Positions 34,293 to 42,401 of a stretch of DNA of 51,078 bases are shown in pieces. The position numbers were made by a program, and so were the translations under genes. Under the pieces are notes generated by a model. That model was not told where the DNA came from. It saw only the letters and a program-made list of their open reading frames with translations, and did not search any database. Within the stretch, counting starts at the first letter, position 1; each line of letters begins with the position of its first letter. This stretch comes from an uncultured Pleomorphomonas sp. (lineage in GTDB: Bacteria; Pseudomonadota; Alphaproteobacteria; Rhizobiales; Pleomorphomonadaceae), in NCBI GenBank assembly GCA_937868725.1, contig CALMMQ010000116.1, forward strand, positions 1 through 51,078. Direction: 5' to 3'.

Positions 34293-34322
34293 ATGCACAC
34301 ACCTGCCGTGAAGGGCGCATAG
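34293..34322 (+). CDS. Putative 9-residue leader peptide (MHTPAVKGA)
   Basis: ATG 34293 is preceded by GGGAGGAG at 8-base spacing, one of the best ribosome sites in the window, and the frame ends at TAG 34320-34322. The stop overlaps a perfect 6-bp hairpin (GGGCGC 34313-34318, GCGCCC 34322-34327). No family similarity is possible at this size. A leader peptide coupling translation to expression of the downstream importer is an inference. Confidence 0.4.
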   Translation: MHTPAVKGA

Positions 34323-34440
34323 CGCCCAAGCTTCGGCCGACGGTCGTCGCGCCCATCCGATTTCACACCGCCCTCGCCCGGCGGCGTCCGCACGAGACGC
34401 CGAGGGCTGGGCATTGCCTCGAACAAGGCCGGCACCGGCG

Positions 34441-34459
34441 TGGAAAACGACGTTTTCCA
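34441..34459. promoter_or_regulatory. Perfect 19-bp palindrome upstream of the first importer ATPase
   Basis: TGGAAAACG (34441-34449) and CGTTTTCCA (34451-34459) are exact inverted repeats around a single A. The form GAAAACG-N-CGTTTTC is that of a dimeric repressor operator. It lies 64 bp before ATG 34524, downstream of the promoter-like region, so a bound repressor could act as a roadblock. The LacI protein at 42402 or the ROK protein at 43648 are candidates. Confidence 0.6.
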
Positions 34460-34523
34460 GCATTGCCCCTGCCTGCCCAGCGACCGGTCGGTGGAACACC
34501 GCCGACAGCAGGAGCCAATCTGC

Positions 34524-36020
34524 ATGTCTGAGAAGAACGTTCTGGCGCTGCAAGGCATTTCCAAGTCCTTTCCCGGCGTCAAGGCCCTGAAGGACGTCAG
34601 CTTTTCCCTCGCCGCCGGCGAAATCCGGGCGCTGGTCGGCGAGAACGGCGCCGGCAAGTCGACGCTGATGAAGATCCTGTCTGGCGCCTATACCGCCAAT
34701 GCCGGCACCATTTCGGTGTTCGGCGAGACCATCGAACACCCCAGTCCGGCGACGATGATCGGCAAGGGCGTCGCCGTCATCTATCAGGAAATGGCGCAGG
34801 CGCCGCACCTGTCGGTGGCCGAAAACGTGCTGCTCGGCCGGCTGCCGCGCCGGGCTGGCGGCCTGGTCGACTGGCCGGAAGCCCGGCGCCAGACCGCCGC
34901 CGTGCTGGCGCGGCTCGGCTTCGACATCGATCCCCGCGCCCGCATCGACACGCTGTCGGTGGCCAAGCGTCAGATGGTGGAGATCGCCCGCGCCCTGACG
35001 CGCAACGCCCGCATCATCGTGCTCGACGAGCCGTCGGCGGTGCTGGCCGCCTCCGAGATCGCCCAGCTGTTCGCCATCATCCGCAAGCTGTCGGCCGAGG
35101 ACGGTGTCGCCTTTGTCTACATTTCGCACCGTCTGGTGGAGGTGTTCGACATCGCCGAGACCGTGACCGTGATGCGCGACGGCGAGGTGGTGCACCAGTG
35201 CCGCACCGACGAGATCGACAGCGAAACGCTGATCCGCCACATGGTCGGCCGCGAGGTCGGTGACATCTTTCCCAAGCGCGTGCCGAAGATCGGCGCCGAG
35301 GCGCTGCGCGTTTCCGGCCTTTCGGCCGGCGGCCTCGTGCAAGACGCCAGCCTCTACGTCCGGCGCGGCGAGATCGTCGGCCTGTTCGGTCTGGCCGGCG
35401 CCGGTCGCACCGAGACGCTGAAGGCCCTGTTCGGCGCCGACCGCGCCGCCCGCGGCACGCTGACGCTCGACGGCAAGGCCATCCACCTCGCGTCGCCGCG
35501 TGACGGCCTCGCCAACGGTCTCGGCCTGGTGCCGGAAGACCGCAAAGTGGCCGGTCTGTTCCTCAAGCAGTCGGTCGGCTTCAACATCACCATCTCGTCG
35601 ATGCGTCACCTGGTCACCGGGCCGCTGCTGTCGCGCGTCAAGGAAAACGCCATCGTCGACACCATCATCCGCCGGCTGCGGGTGAAGACGCCGAACGCGC
35701 ATGCCGCCGTGCAGAACCTGTCGGGCGGCAACCAGCAGAAATGCGTCATCGGCCGTCTGGTCGGCGCCGAGTGCTCGATCATCCTGGCCGACGAGCCGAC
35801 GCGCGGCGTCGACGTCGGCGCTAAACGCGAGATCTACGACCTGCTGTTCGAACTCAGCGACAGCCGACAGCTGGCCATCCTTATCGCCAGTTCCGAACTG
35901 CCGGAAATCCTCAACCTCTGCGATCGCGTCTACGTGATGCGCGAAGGCCGGATTACCGCCGAACTCGACGCGCGCCGGACTTCCGAAGAGGAAGTCATGC
36001 GTTACGCCACCCACAACTGA
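34524..36020 (+). CDS. Ribose-type sugar ABC ATPase (RbsA/MglA family), first copy
   Basis: 498 residues with two tandem ABC domains. Domain 1 has Walker A GENGAGKST (39-47) and Walker B IIVLDEPSAVL. Domain 2 has a degenerate Walker A (GLAGAGRTE), a canonical signature LSGGNQQK and ADEPTRGVDVGAKREIY, the usual asymmetry of this family. It energises uptake of a monosaccharide. ATG 34524 is preceded by AGGAG; upstream in-frame codons back to 34440 lie in the palindrome-containing leader. It is followed 20 bp later by its permease. Confidence 0.94.
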   Translation: MSEKNVLALQGISKSFPGVKALKDVSFSLAAGEIRALVGENGAGKSTLMKILSGAYTANAGTISVFGETIEHPSPATMIGKGVAVIYQEMAQAPHLSVAENVLLGRLPRRAGGLVDWPEARRQTAAVLARLGFDIDPRARIDTLSVAKRQMVEIARALTRNARIIVLDEPSAVLAASEIAQLFAIIRKLSAEDGVAFVYISHRLVEVFDIAETVTVMRDGEVVHQCRTDEIDSETLIRHMVGREVGDIFPKRVPKIGAEALRVSGLSAGGLVQDASLYVRRGEIVGLFGLAGAGRTETLKALFGADRAARGTLTLDGKAIHLASPRDGLANGLGLVPEDRKVAGLFLKQSVGFNITISSMRHLVTGPLLSRVKENAIVDTIIRRLRVKTPNAHAAVQNLSGGNQQKCVIGRLVGAECSIILADEPTRGVDVGAKREIYDLLFELSDSRQLAILIASSELPEILNLCDRVYVMREGRITAELDARRTSEEEVMRYATHN

Positions 36021-36040
36021 GCCGAGCCGAGACGAAGCAA

Positions 36041-37003
36041 ATGTCAGCTACAACCTCTTCCCGTCCGACGTTCCGCAACCTGCCGCGAGGGTTCGGCCTC
36101 ATCGTCGCCCTCGCCGTCCTCGTCGTCGCCGCCAGCCTGATCTCGCCGCACTTCCTCAACCCGATCAACATTCTGAACGTGCTGCGGCAGGTGGCGCTCT
36201 ACGGCATCCTCGGCGTCGGCATGACGTTCATCCTGCTGACGGCCGGCATCGACCTGTCGATCAGCTCCATCGTCGGCTTCGTCGGCGTGGTGGCGGCGAC
36301 GCTGATGGGCATGGGCTATCCCATCCTGATCGCCTGCCTGATCGCCGTGGCCGGCGGCCTGCTGATCGGCGTCATCAACGGTCTCGGCATCGTCGTCGGC
36401 CAGGTGCCGCCGTTCATCATGACGCTGGGCTCGATGGTGATGACGCGCGGCATCGCGCTGATGATCGCCAACGGCTCCACCGTCAACCTCGGGCCGCGCG
36501 GCGACGACTTCTTCTTCCTTGGCGGCGGCTTCATCTTCGGCGTGCCGACGCCGATCTGGGTGTTCGCCCTGGTCTGCGTCGCCGCCTTCGTCGTGCTGCG
36601 CCTCACCCCGTTCGGCCGTGCGATCTACGCCGTCGGCTCGTCGCCGGAGGCCGCGCGCCTTGCCGGTATCAACGTCAGCCTGGTCACCTTCGCCGTCTAC
36701 CTGATCTCGGCCGGTCTCGCCTCGCTGTCGGCGCTGATCTTCCTGTCGCGCCTTTCGGTCGGCGATCCCAACTCCGGCGTCGGCCTGGAGCTCGAGGCGA
36801 TCACCATCGCCGTCATCGGTGGCACCAGCCTGTTCGGCGGCGAAGGCGGCATCGCCGGCACCATCGGCGGCGCCATGGTGCTCGCCATCCTGGCCAACAT
36901 CCTCAATCTCGCAGGCGTCTCACCGTTCTCCCAGCAAGTGGTGAAGGGCCTGATCATCGTATTCGCCGTCCTGTTGGAGGCGGGGCGTCGGAAGCGCGCC
37001 TGA
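36041..37003 (+). CDS. Ribose-type sugar ABC permease (RbsC family), first copy
   Basis: 320-residue inner-membrane protein with eight to ten hydrophobic segments. LYGILGVGMTFILLTAGIDLSISSIVG (about 50-76) is the family hallmark, and the late motif AVIGGTSLFGGEGGIAGTIGGAMVLAILANILNLAGV is conserved. It forms the channel for the sugar delivered by the binding protein encoded 32 bp downstream. The order ATPase-permease-binding protein is usual for one complete importer. Confidence 0.94.
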   Translation: MSATTSSRPTFRNLPRGFGLIVALAVLVVAASLISPHFLNPINILNVLRQVALYGILGVGMTFILLTAGIDLSISSIVGFVGVVAATLMGMGYPILIACLIAVAGGLLIGVINGLGIVVGQVPPFIMTLGSMVMTRGIALMIANGSTVNLGPRGDDFFFLGGGFIFGVPTPIWVFALVCVAAFVVLRLTPFGRAIYAVGSSPEAARLAGINVSLVTFAVYLISAGLASLSALIFLSRLSVGDPNSGVGLELEAITIAVIGGTSLFGGEGGIAGTIGGAMVLAILANILNLAGVSPFSQQVVKGLIIVFAVLLEAGRRKRA

Positions 37004-37035
37004 TCGGCGCGGAACACCAAAGGAGGAACACTTTC

Positions 37036-38040
37036 ATGAATACGATCAAGACTTTCGGGGCGACGCTGGCCCTGCTGCTCGCCACCACCGCCTTTGCCGG
37101 CACCGCCGTTGCCGCCGACCAGGTCGTCATCGGCTTCTCGCAGGCGGCGTCCAACTCGGCCCACCGCAACACCATGACCGAGCGCAACAAGGCGTACGCG
37201 GCCGAGAACTTCAAGGACACGACGCTGATCGTCACCAACGCCGAAGGCAAGTCGGCCAAGCAGATCACCGACATCGAGAGCCTCGAGGTGCAGGGCATCC
37301 AGGCGCTGATGATCTCGCCGCAGGACTCGGCGGCGGTGACGCCGATCATCAAGGACGTGCTCAAGCAGGGCATCAAGGTGGTGACGCTCGAGCGCTCCAT
37401 CGAAGGCGTGCCGGTGACGCTGCACATCGGTCCGCACAACAAGCCGATCGGCGCCCTGGCCGGCCAGTACGTGGTCAAGGCGCTCGGCGGCAAGGGCAAC
37501 GTCGTCGAGATCAAGGGCGACCCGGCCGTGGCGCCGGCCGTCGAGCGCTCCGAGGGCTTCCATGAGGCCATCGCCGGCTCGAACATCAAGATCATCGCCG
37601 AGCAGCACGCCGACTGGGACGAGGAGAAGGCCCTCAAGTTCATGGAAGACACGCTGCAGCGCTTCGGACCTGGCGAAATCCAGGCCGTCTACGCCCACAA
37701 CGACAACATGGCCTTCGGCGCCCTCAAGGCCATCAAGGCCGCCGGTCGCGACAAGGAAGGCATCCTGATCATCGGCATCGACGGCGAGAACCGCGCCATC
37801 CGCGCCGTGGCCAAGGGTGACTTCAGCGCCACCTTCACCTACTCGACGGTGGCGCCGGAAGGCGTGATCGCCGCCCATGCCCTGGTGACCGGCGACACGG
37901 CCGCGCTGGAAAAGCTCGGCAAGATGACCAAGCACGCCGATGGCACCATGGAAATCGAGATCGCCTCGAACATGGTCACCAAGGACAACGCCGCCCAGTT
38001 CTTCTGCAAGGGCTTCGGCGACGATCCGGAATGCAAGTAA
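37036..38040 (+). CDS. Periplasmic sugar-binding protein (SBP family 2, RbsB-like), first copy
   Basis: 334 residues with a signal peptide cleaved near TAVAA-DQ (about residue 27). The mature protein is a two-lobed periplasmic-binding-protein fold: VVIGFSQAASNSAHRNTMTERNKAYA at the N-terminus and EIQAVYAHNDNMAFGALKAIKAAG plus ILIIGIDGENRAIRAVAKGDFSATFTY in the C-lobe. The aromatic and charged positions resemble hexose or furanose binders such as YtfQ, but the ligand cannot be fixed from sequence alone. A ribosome site AGGAGGA lies before ATG 37036. A strong hairpin follows the gene. Confidence 0.92.
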   Translation: MNTIKTFGATLALLLATTAFAGTAVAADQVVIGFSQAASNSAHRNTMTERNKAYAAENFKDTTLIVTNAEGKSAKQITDIESLEVQGIQALMISPQDSAAVTPIIKDVLKQGIKVVTLERSIEGVPVTLHIGPHNKPIGALAGQYVVKALGGKGNVVEIKGDPAVAPAVERSEGFHEAIAGSNIKIIAEQHADWDEEKALKFMEDTLQRFGPGEIQAVYAHNDNMAFGALKAIKAAGRDKEGILIIGIDGENRAIRAVAKGDFSATFTYSTVAPEGVIAAHALVTGDTAALEKLGKMTKHADGTMEIEIASNMVTKDNAAQFFCKGFGDDPECK

Positions 38041-38093
38041 CCACCACGTAACTGACCGGGGAAGCGCGAGGCACCGCAGGCGCCTCCCCGCCA

Positions 38094-38144
38094 GGCCCGC
38101 CGGCGTTGACTGCTCCTCCCCGACTAGCCGGCGGGCCGTTTTCT
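38094..38144 (+). terminator. Attenuator-like hairpin between binding protein and second permease
   Basis: GGCCCGCCGGC (38094-38104) pairs perfectly with GCCGGCGGGCC (38127-38137) over 11 bp, with a 22-nt loop, followed by GTTTTCTTG. A weaker stem (38058-38067 with 38080-38089) precedes it. Its place within an operon suggests partial termination, which would favour high expression of the binding protein over the downstream genes. Confidence 0.65.
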
Positions 38145-38168
38145 TGAACGATCAAGGACCTGAAACCG

Positions 38169-39185
38169 ATGAACGACGTCCCCACCGACGCGAAGGTTGA
38201 CCTGTCCGCCAAGGGTTCGGTTGGCGGCCGCTTTATCCGATCGATCCTTCGCTCACGCGAAACCGGCATCGCGCTCGCCATCGTCATCATGGTGATGGTG
38301 CTGGCCATCCTGGCGCCGAGCTTCCTCAGCGCCGACAATGTTTCCAACAACGCCCGCAACATGTCCTTCGTCGGACTGGCCGTGCTCGGCGAAGCGCTGG
38401 TGCTGATCATCGGCGGCATCGACCTGTCGGTCGGCTCCATCTGGGGCGTGACGGCCGTCGCCTCGGCGGCGCTGATGGGCTACGGCCTGCCGACGCCGGT
38501 AGCCATCGCCGGCGGTCTGTCGCTGGCGGCGCTGTTCGGCCTGTTCAACGGCCTGTGCATCACCTGGCTCCGCATGCCGCCGTTCGTGCCGACGCTCGCC
38601 ACCATGAGCATCGCCCGGGCCACGGCGCTGATGATCACCCGCGGCCGGTCCATCGACGAGTTCCGCCCCATCGGCGACAGCTTCTTCGAACTCGGCGGCG
38701 GCTCGATCCTCGGCATTCCGACGCCGTTCCTGCTGTTCGTCGTGCTGTCCATCATCATGTGGATCGTGCTCGACCGCACCGTCTTCGGCCGTCGCCTCTA
38801 CGCCATCGGCGGCAACGAGACGGCCGCCCGTCTGTCGGGCATCGAAGTCGATCGCATGAAGATCATGGTCTACGTGCTGTCGGCGCTGTTCGCCGGTCTC
38901 GCCGGCCTTGTCGAGGTCAGCTACCTGTCGTCGGCCATCGCCAACCAGGGCACCGGCAAGGAACTCAACGTCATCGCCGCGGCGGTGATCGGCGGCACCA
39001 ACCTCATGGGCGGCGAGGGCACCATCCTCGGCGTCTTCTTCGGAGCCATCATCCTGGAAATCCTCAGAAACGGCCTGGTGCTCATCGGCACCGACGCCTA
39101 CTCGCAGGGGATTTTCGTCGGGCTTGTCATCATCATTGCGGTCTTCATCGACCAACTGCGCAAGGGCGTTTGGAGACGCAAGTGA
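38169..39185 (+). CDS. Ribose-type sugar ABC permease (RbsC family), second copy
   Basis: 338 residues with a polar N-terminal arm of about 35 residues before the first membrane helix ([20 protein letters not shown]). The family hallmark is [25 protein letters not shown], with [37 protein letters not shown] near the C-terminus. It is clearly a paralogue of the permease at 36041 but only moderately similar, so it probably serves the binding protein at 39271 and a different or related sugar. Confidence 0.94.
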   Translation: MNDVPTDAKVDLSAKGSVGGRFIRSILRSRETGIALAIVIMVMVLAILAPSFLSADNVSNNARNMSFVGLAVLGEALVLIIGGIDLSVGSIWGVTAVASAALMGYGLPTPVAIAGGLSLAALFGLFNGLCITWLRMPPFVPTLATMSIARATALMITRGRSIDEFRPIGDSFFELGGGSILGIPTPFLLFVVLSIIMWIVLDRTVFGRRLYAIGGNETAARLSGIEVDRMKIMVYVLSALFAGLAGLVEVSYLSSAIANQGTGKELNVIAAAVIGGTNLMGGEGTILGVFFGAIILEILRNGLVLIGTDAYSQGIFVGLVIIIAVFIDQLRKGVWRRK

Positions 39186-39270
39186 AGGGGAGGGCGAACC
39201 GTCCGTTCGCGACGGCTCGCTTGGGTAAACCTGCCGGGCAGAGGCCACGGCAGACAACGGAGGAAATGAG

Positions 39271-40209
39271 ATGAAGAAGTTCCTGCTTTCGACGGCCGCC
39301 ATTGTCGCCGTCAGCCTGTCGTTCGCCAGCGCCGCCAGCGCCGCCGGCAAGACCTTTGCCATGGTTCCCAAGCTGATCGGCCATCCGTTCTACGCCGAAG
39401 TCGAGAAGGGCTGCGAGGACGCGGCCAAGAAGCTCGGCGTCGAGTGCCTGTTCACCGGTTCGCCCCAGGCCGACGAGGCCGAGCAGGCCCGCGTCATCCG
39501 CGACCTGATCACCAAGGGCGTCGACGGCCTGGCCATCGCCCCCAACAACGCCGCCTCGATCGCCCCGGTGATCGCCGCCGCCAAGGCCAAGGGCATCCCG
39601 GTCATCACCTTCGACAGCGATGCGCCCAAGTCCGAGCGCGTCCTGTTCGTCGGCACCAACAACGTCCAGGGCGGTGCCGAGGGCGGCAAGGCCTTCGTCG
39701 GCGCCCTGCCCAACGGCGGCAAGTACGCCATCATCACCGGCGGTCTCGCCGCTGCCAACCTCAACGACCGCATCGCCGGCTTCAAGTCGGCGCTGACGCC
39801 GGCCTTCACCGAGGTGTCCGGTTCGCCGTTCCCGTGCGACGACGATTCCAACCGCGCCATCCAGATCATCCAGGATCTGCTGGTGAAGAACCCCGACCTC
39901 AAGGGCATCTTCATCTCCGGCGGCTGGCCGATGTACGCCTACGAAGCCTTCTCGCGCGCCCTCACCAGCCGCCACGACGACATCAAGTCGGGCAAGCTGG
40001 TCATCGTCTCCTACGACACCGTCACCTCGCAGCTCAAGCTCTTGAAGGACGGCTACGCCACGGCCCTCATCGGCCAGCGTCCCTATGCCATGGGCACGGA
40101 GTCGGTCGACATCCTGAAGAAGCTCTCCGAGAAGGCGGCCGTGCCGGACGTCGTCGACACCGGCGTCGATCTCGTGACGGCGCAGAACGTCGACAAGTTC
40201 CTCAAGTAA
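39271..40209 (+). CDS. Periplasmic sugar-binding protein (SBP family 2), second copy
   Basis: 312 residues with a signal peptide (FLLSTAAIVAVSLSFASAASA region, cleaved about residue 24). The mature chain starts GKTFAMVPKLIGHPFYAEVEKGCEDAA, and LNDRIAGFKSALTP and GIFISGGWPMYAYEAFSRAL follow. It has two Cys (in GCEDAAKKLGVEC) close together, possibly forming a disulfide. It differs substantially from the binding protein at 37036, so a different ligand is likely. AGGAGG-like sequence precedes ATG 39271, and a strong hairpin follows at 40220. Confidence 0.92.
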   Translation: MKKFLLSTAAIVAVSLSFASAASAAGKTFAMVPKLIGHPFYAEVEKGCEDAAKKLGVECLFTGSPQADEAEQARVIRDLITKGVDGLAIAPNNAASIAPVIAAAKAKGIPVITFDSDAPKSERVLFVGTNNVQGGAEGGKAFVGALPNGGKYAIITGGLAAANLNDRIAGFKSALTPAFTEVSGSPFPCDDDSNRAIQIIQDLLVKNPDLKGIFISGGWPMYAYEAFSRALTSRHDDIKSGKLVIVSYDTVTSQLKLLKDGYATALIGQRPYAMGTESVDILKKLSEKAAVPDVVDTGVDLVTAQNVDKFLK

Positions 40210-40219
40210 GCCCAACGAC

Positions 40220-40247
40220 GGGCGGCGGTCCAGACGGGCCGCCGCCC
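40220..40247. repeat. GC hairpin downstream of the second binding-protein gene
   Basis: GGGCGGCGGTCC (40220-40231) pairs with GGGCCGCCGCCC (40236-40247) in a 12-bp stem with one G-T wobble and a 4-nt loop, 11 bp after the stop codon. No T-tract follows. It resembles those at 4104 and 38094 in position and composition, but not in sequence, and probably stabilises the binding-protein message. Confidence 0.65.
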
Positions 40248-40274
40248 CCTCAGATTAGCAAGATGGAAAAGGCC

Positions 40275-41792
40275 ATGTCCGCGCTTCTCACGATCGATGC
40301 CGTCAGCAGGACCTTCCCCGGCGTCAAGGCGCTTGAAAACGTCAGTTTCGACATCGAAGCCGGCCGGGTACACGCCATCGTCGGCGAAAACGGCGCCGGC
40401 AAGTCGACGCTGATGCAGATCATCGCCGGGGTCCAGCAGCCCAACGGCGGTCGCCTGCTGCTCGACGGTCAGGAAATCCACCTGAGCGGCACGCGCGAGG
40501 CGCGCAAAAAGGGCATCGGCATCGTCTTTCAGGAACTCAACCTCGCCCCCAACATGACGGTGGCCGAAAACATCTGCCTCGGCATCGAACCGCCGCGCGG
40601 CAAGGTGTTTCTCGATCGCGAACGCCAGCGCAGCCTGGCCCGCGACGCGCTCGGCCGCATGAGCGTCGACATCGACCTCGACACGCGGGTCGGCGACCTG
40701 TCGATCGCCCAGCAGCAGCTGATCGAGATCTGCAAGGCGCTGATCCACGACCCGCGCCTGCTCATCCTCGACGAGCCGACCTCAAGCCTGTCGGAAGCGG
40801 AAACAGCCTTCCTGTTCAAGGTGATGGCCGACCTCAAGGCGGCCGGCGTCACCATGCTCTACATCTCCCACCGCATGCCCGAGATCTTCTCGGTGTGCGA
40901 TGCCATCACCATCCTGCGCGACGGCCACCACGTGCGCACCATGGCCCTCGCCGACACCAGTCCGGAAGAAGTGGTGCGCCTGATGGTCGGCCGCGACCTC
41001 TCCAACGTCGGCCGCAGCCCGGCCGCCAATCCCGATCAGCCGGTGGTGCTCGACGTGCGCGGGCTGACGCGCGAACCCCACTATCGCGACATGTCGTTCC
41101 GCGTCCGGGCTGGCGAGATCGTCGGCTTCGCCGGCCTGGTCGGTGCCGGCCGTTCGGAGACCATGCTCGGCCTGTTCGGCTCACCGCCGCCGGAAGCCGG
41201 CGAAATCCGCATCGACGGCAAGGTCGTGACCATCGACCGCGCCGCCACCGCCATCGCCCACGGCATCGCGCTGCTGCCGGAAGACCGCAAGCGCCAGGGG
41301 CTGGTGCTCGGTCTGTCGGTCTCCAACAATCTGGCGCTCGCCGCCCTCGGCCAGAACGCCCGCCACGGCCTGATCGATTTCCCGGCCGAGCGCTCGCTGG
41401 TCGGCGACTACATCGCCCGGCTGCGCATCAAGACGCCGAACGCCGCCGCCAAGGTCGGCAACCTCTCGGGCGGCAACCAGCAGAAGGTGGTGCTGGCCAA
41501 GTGGCTGGCCACCAACCCGCGCGTGCTGATCGTCGACGAGCCGACGCGCGGCGTCGACGTCGGCAGCAAGGCGCAGATCTATGCCTTCCTGCGCGAACTG
41601 GCCGCCGGCGGCCTCGCCATCATCGTCGTCTCCTCCGACCTGCCGGAGGTGATCGCCATTTCCAACCGCATCCTGGTGATGCGCGACGGTCGGCTGGTGG
41701 GCGAACTGGCCGGGGCAGACGCCGACGAGGAAAAGATCATGGCGCTCGCCGCGCTCGACCAGACGGGTGGCGCTGTCGCGGCGGCCCGGTAG
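40275..41792 (+). CDS. Ribose-type sugar ABC ATPase (RbsA/MglA family), second copy
   Basis: 505 residues with tandem ABC domains. Domain 1 has Walker A GENGAGKST (37-45), signature region LSIAQQQLIEICKAL and Walker B LLILDEPTSSLSEAE. Domain 2 has GLVGAGRSE, LSGGNQQKVVLAKWL and IVDEPTRGVDVGSKAQIY. ATG 40275 is preferred over ATG 40263 because AAAGG precedes it. It completes the second importer with the permease at 38169 and binding protein at 39271, in the reverse gene order of the first set. Confidence 0.94.
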   Translation: MSALLTIDAVSRTFPGVKALENVSFDIEAGRVHAIVGENGAGKSTLMQIIAGVQQPNGGRLLLDGQEIHLSGTREARKKGIGIVFQELNLAPNMTVAENICLGIEPPRGKVFLDRERQRSLARDALGRMSVDIDLDTRVGDLSIAQQQLIEICKALIHDPRLLILDEPTSSLSEAETAFLFKVMADLKAAGVTMLYISHRMPEIFSVCDAITILRDGHHVRTMALADTSPEEVVRLMVGRDLSNVGRSPAANPDQPVVLDVRGLTREPHYRDMSFRVRAGEIVGFAGLVGAGRSETMLGLFGSPPPEAGEIRIDGKVVTIDRAATAIAHGIALLPEDRKRQGLVLGLSVSNNLALAALGQNARHGLIDFPAERSLVGDYIARLRIKTPNAAAKVGNLSGGNQQKVVLAKWLATNPRVLIVDEPTRGVDVGSKAQIYAFLRELAAGGLAIIVVSSDLPEVIAISNRILVMRDGRLVGELAGADADEEKIMALAALDQTGGAVAAAR

Positions 41793-41817
41793 CAAGAAGA
41801 AAGCTGAGAGGACAATC

Positions 41818-42249
41818 ATGCTGAAAGGTATCTCGCCCGTGGTCAACGGACCGCTGCTGTCGGTTCTCGACCGCATGGGACACGGCGACGAAATCGTGCT
41901 GGCGGACGCGCATTTCCCGTCGTTCTCGTCGAACGCCACGGTGCTGAGCGCCGCCGGCATCGGGGTGACGACCCTGCTCGACGGCATTCTGCCGCTCCTG
42001 GAGATCGACACCTACGTCGCCGATCCGCTGGTCATGGTCGAGCCGGTGCCCGGCGACAGCATGGACCCGGAGGTGCTGGCCGACTATCGCGCCGCCCTCG
42101 CCCGCCACGCGCCGACGGCCGCGCCGATCGTCTTTCTCGAGCGCTTTGCCTTCTACGAGCGGGCGCGACGGGCCTTTGCCATCATCGCCACGGGAGAAAC
42201 GCGCAAATACGGCAACATCCTCTTGAAAAAGGGCGTGACGCCGGTTTGA
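41818..42249 (+). CDS. fucU: L-fucose mutarotase-type protein (FucU/RbsD family)
   Basis: 143 residues. It matches FucU nearly end to end: MLKGISPVVNGPLLSVLDRMGHGDEIVLADAHFP at the start and RFAFYERARRAFAIIATGE plus RKYGNILLKKGV at the end. The catalytic His lies in ADAHFPSFS. The enzyme interconverts alpha and beta sugar anomers after uptake. ATG 41818 follows GAGAGG. The gene follows the second ATPase, suggesting that the imported sugar is fucose or a similar pyranose; ribose is possible through family overlap. Confidence 0.9.
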   Translation: MLKGISPVVNGPLLSVLDRMGHGDEIVLADAHFPSFSSNATVLSAAGIGVTTLLDGILPLLEIDTYVADPLVMVEPVPGDSMDPEVLADYRAALARHAPTAAPIVFLERFAFYERARRAFAIIATGETRKYGNILLKKGVTPV

Positions 42250-42401
42250 ACCACAGCCGGGCCTCATTGGTGGCGGACAGCGTTGATTTGTCCGGTGTTT
42301 GCCTCTTGAGGCGGCGGCGCGCATGGGCGAAGATTTGCCCGAACCGGCGCGGAGCAACGTGGCCGCGCCGGCCCCGGTGCCGGGTGAAAGAGAGGTCTGA
42401 C

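Larger units (their letters stand above)
33925..34523 (+). other. Long structured leader upstream of the doubled sugar importer
   Basis: This 599-bp gap has no ordinary gene but is dense in repeats. It has an AT-rich promoter-like stretch at 34050-34105 (TTGTTA at 34069-34074, TAAGTC at 34091-34096). The decamer CTGTCATTTT occurs at 33942-33951, inverted at 33967-33976, and again at 34237-34246. Further inverted repeats lie at 34111-34130, 34156-34173, 34313-34327, 34382-34402 and 34441-34459. A 9-codon reading frame with a strong ribosome site lies at 34293-34322. These sit within a probable 350-400-nt mRNA leader. Confidence 0.6.
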
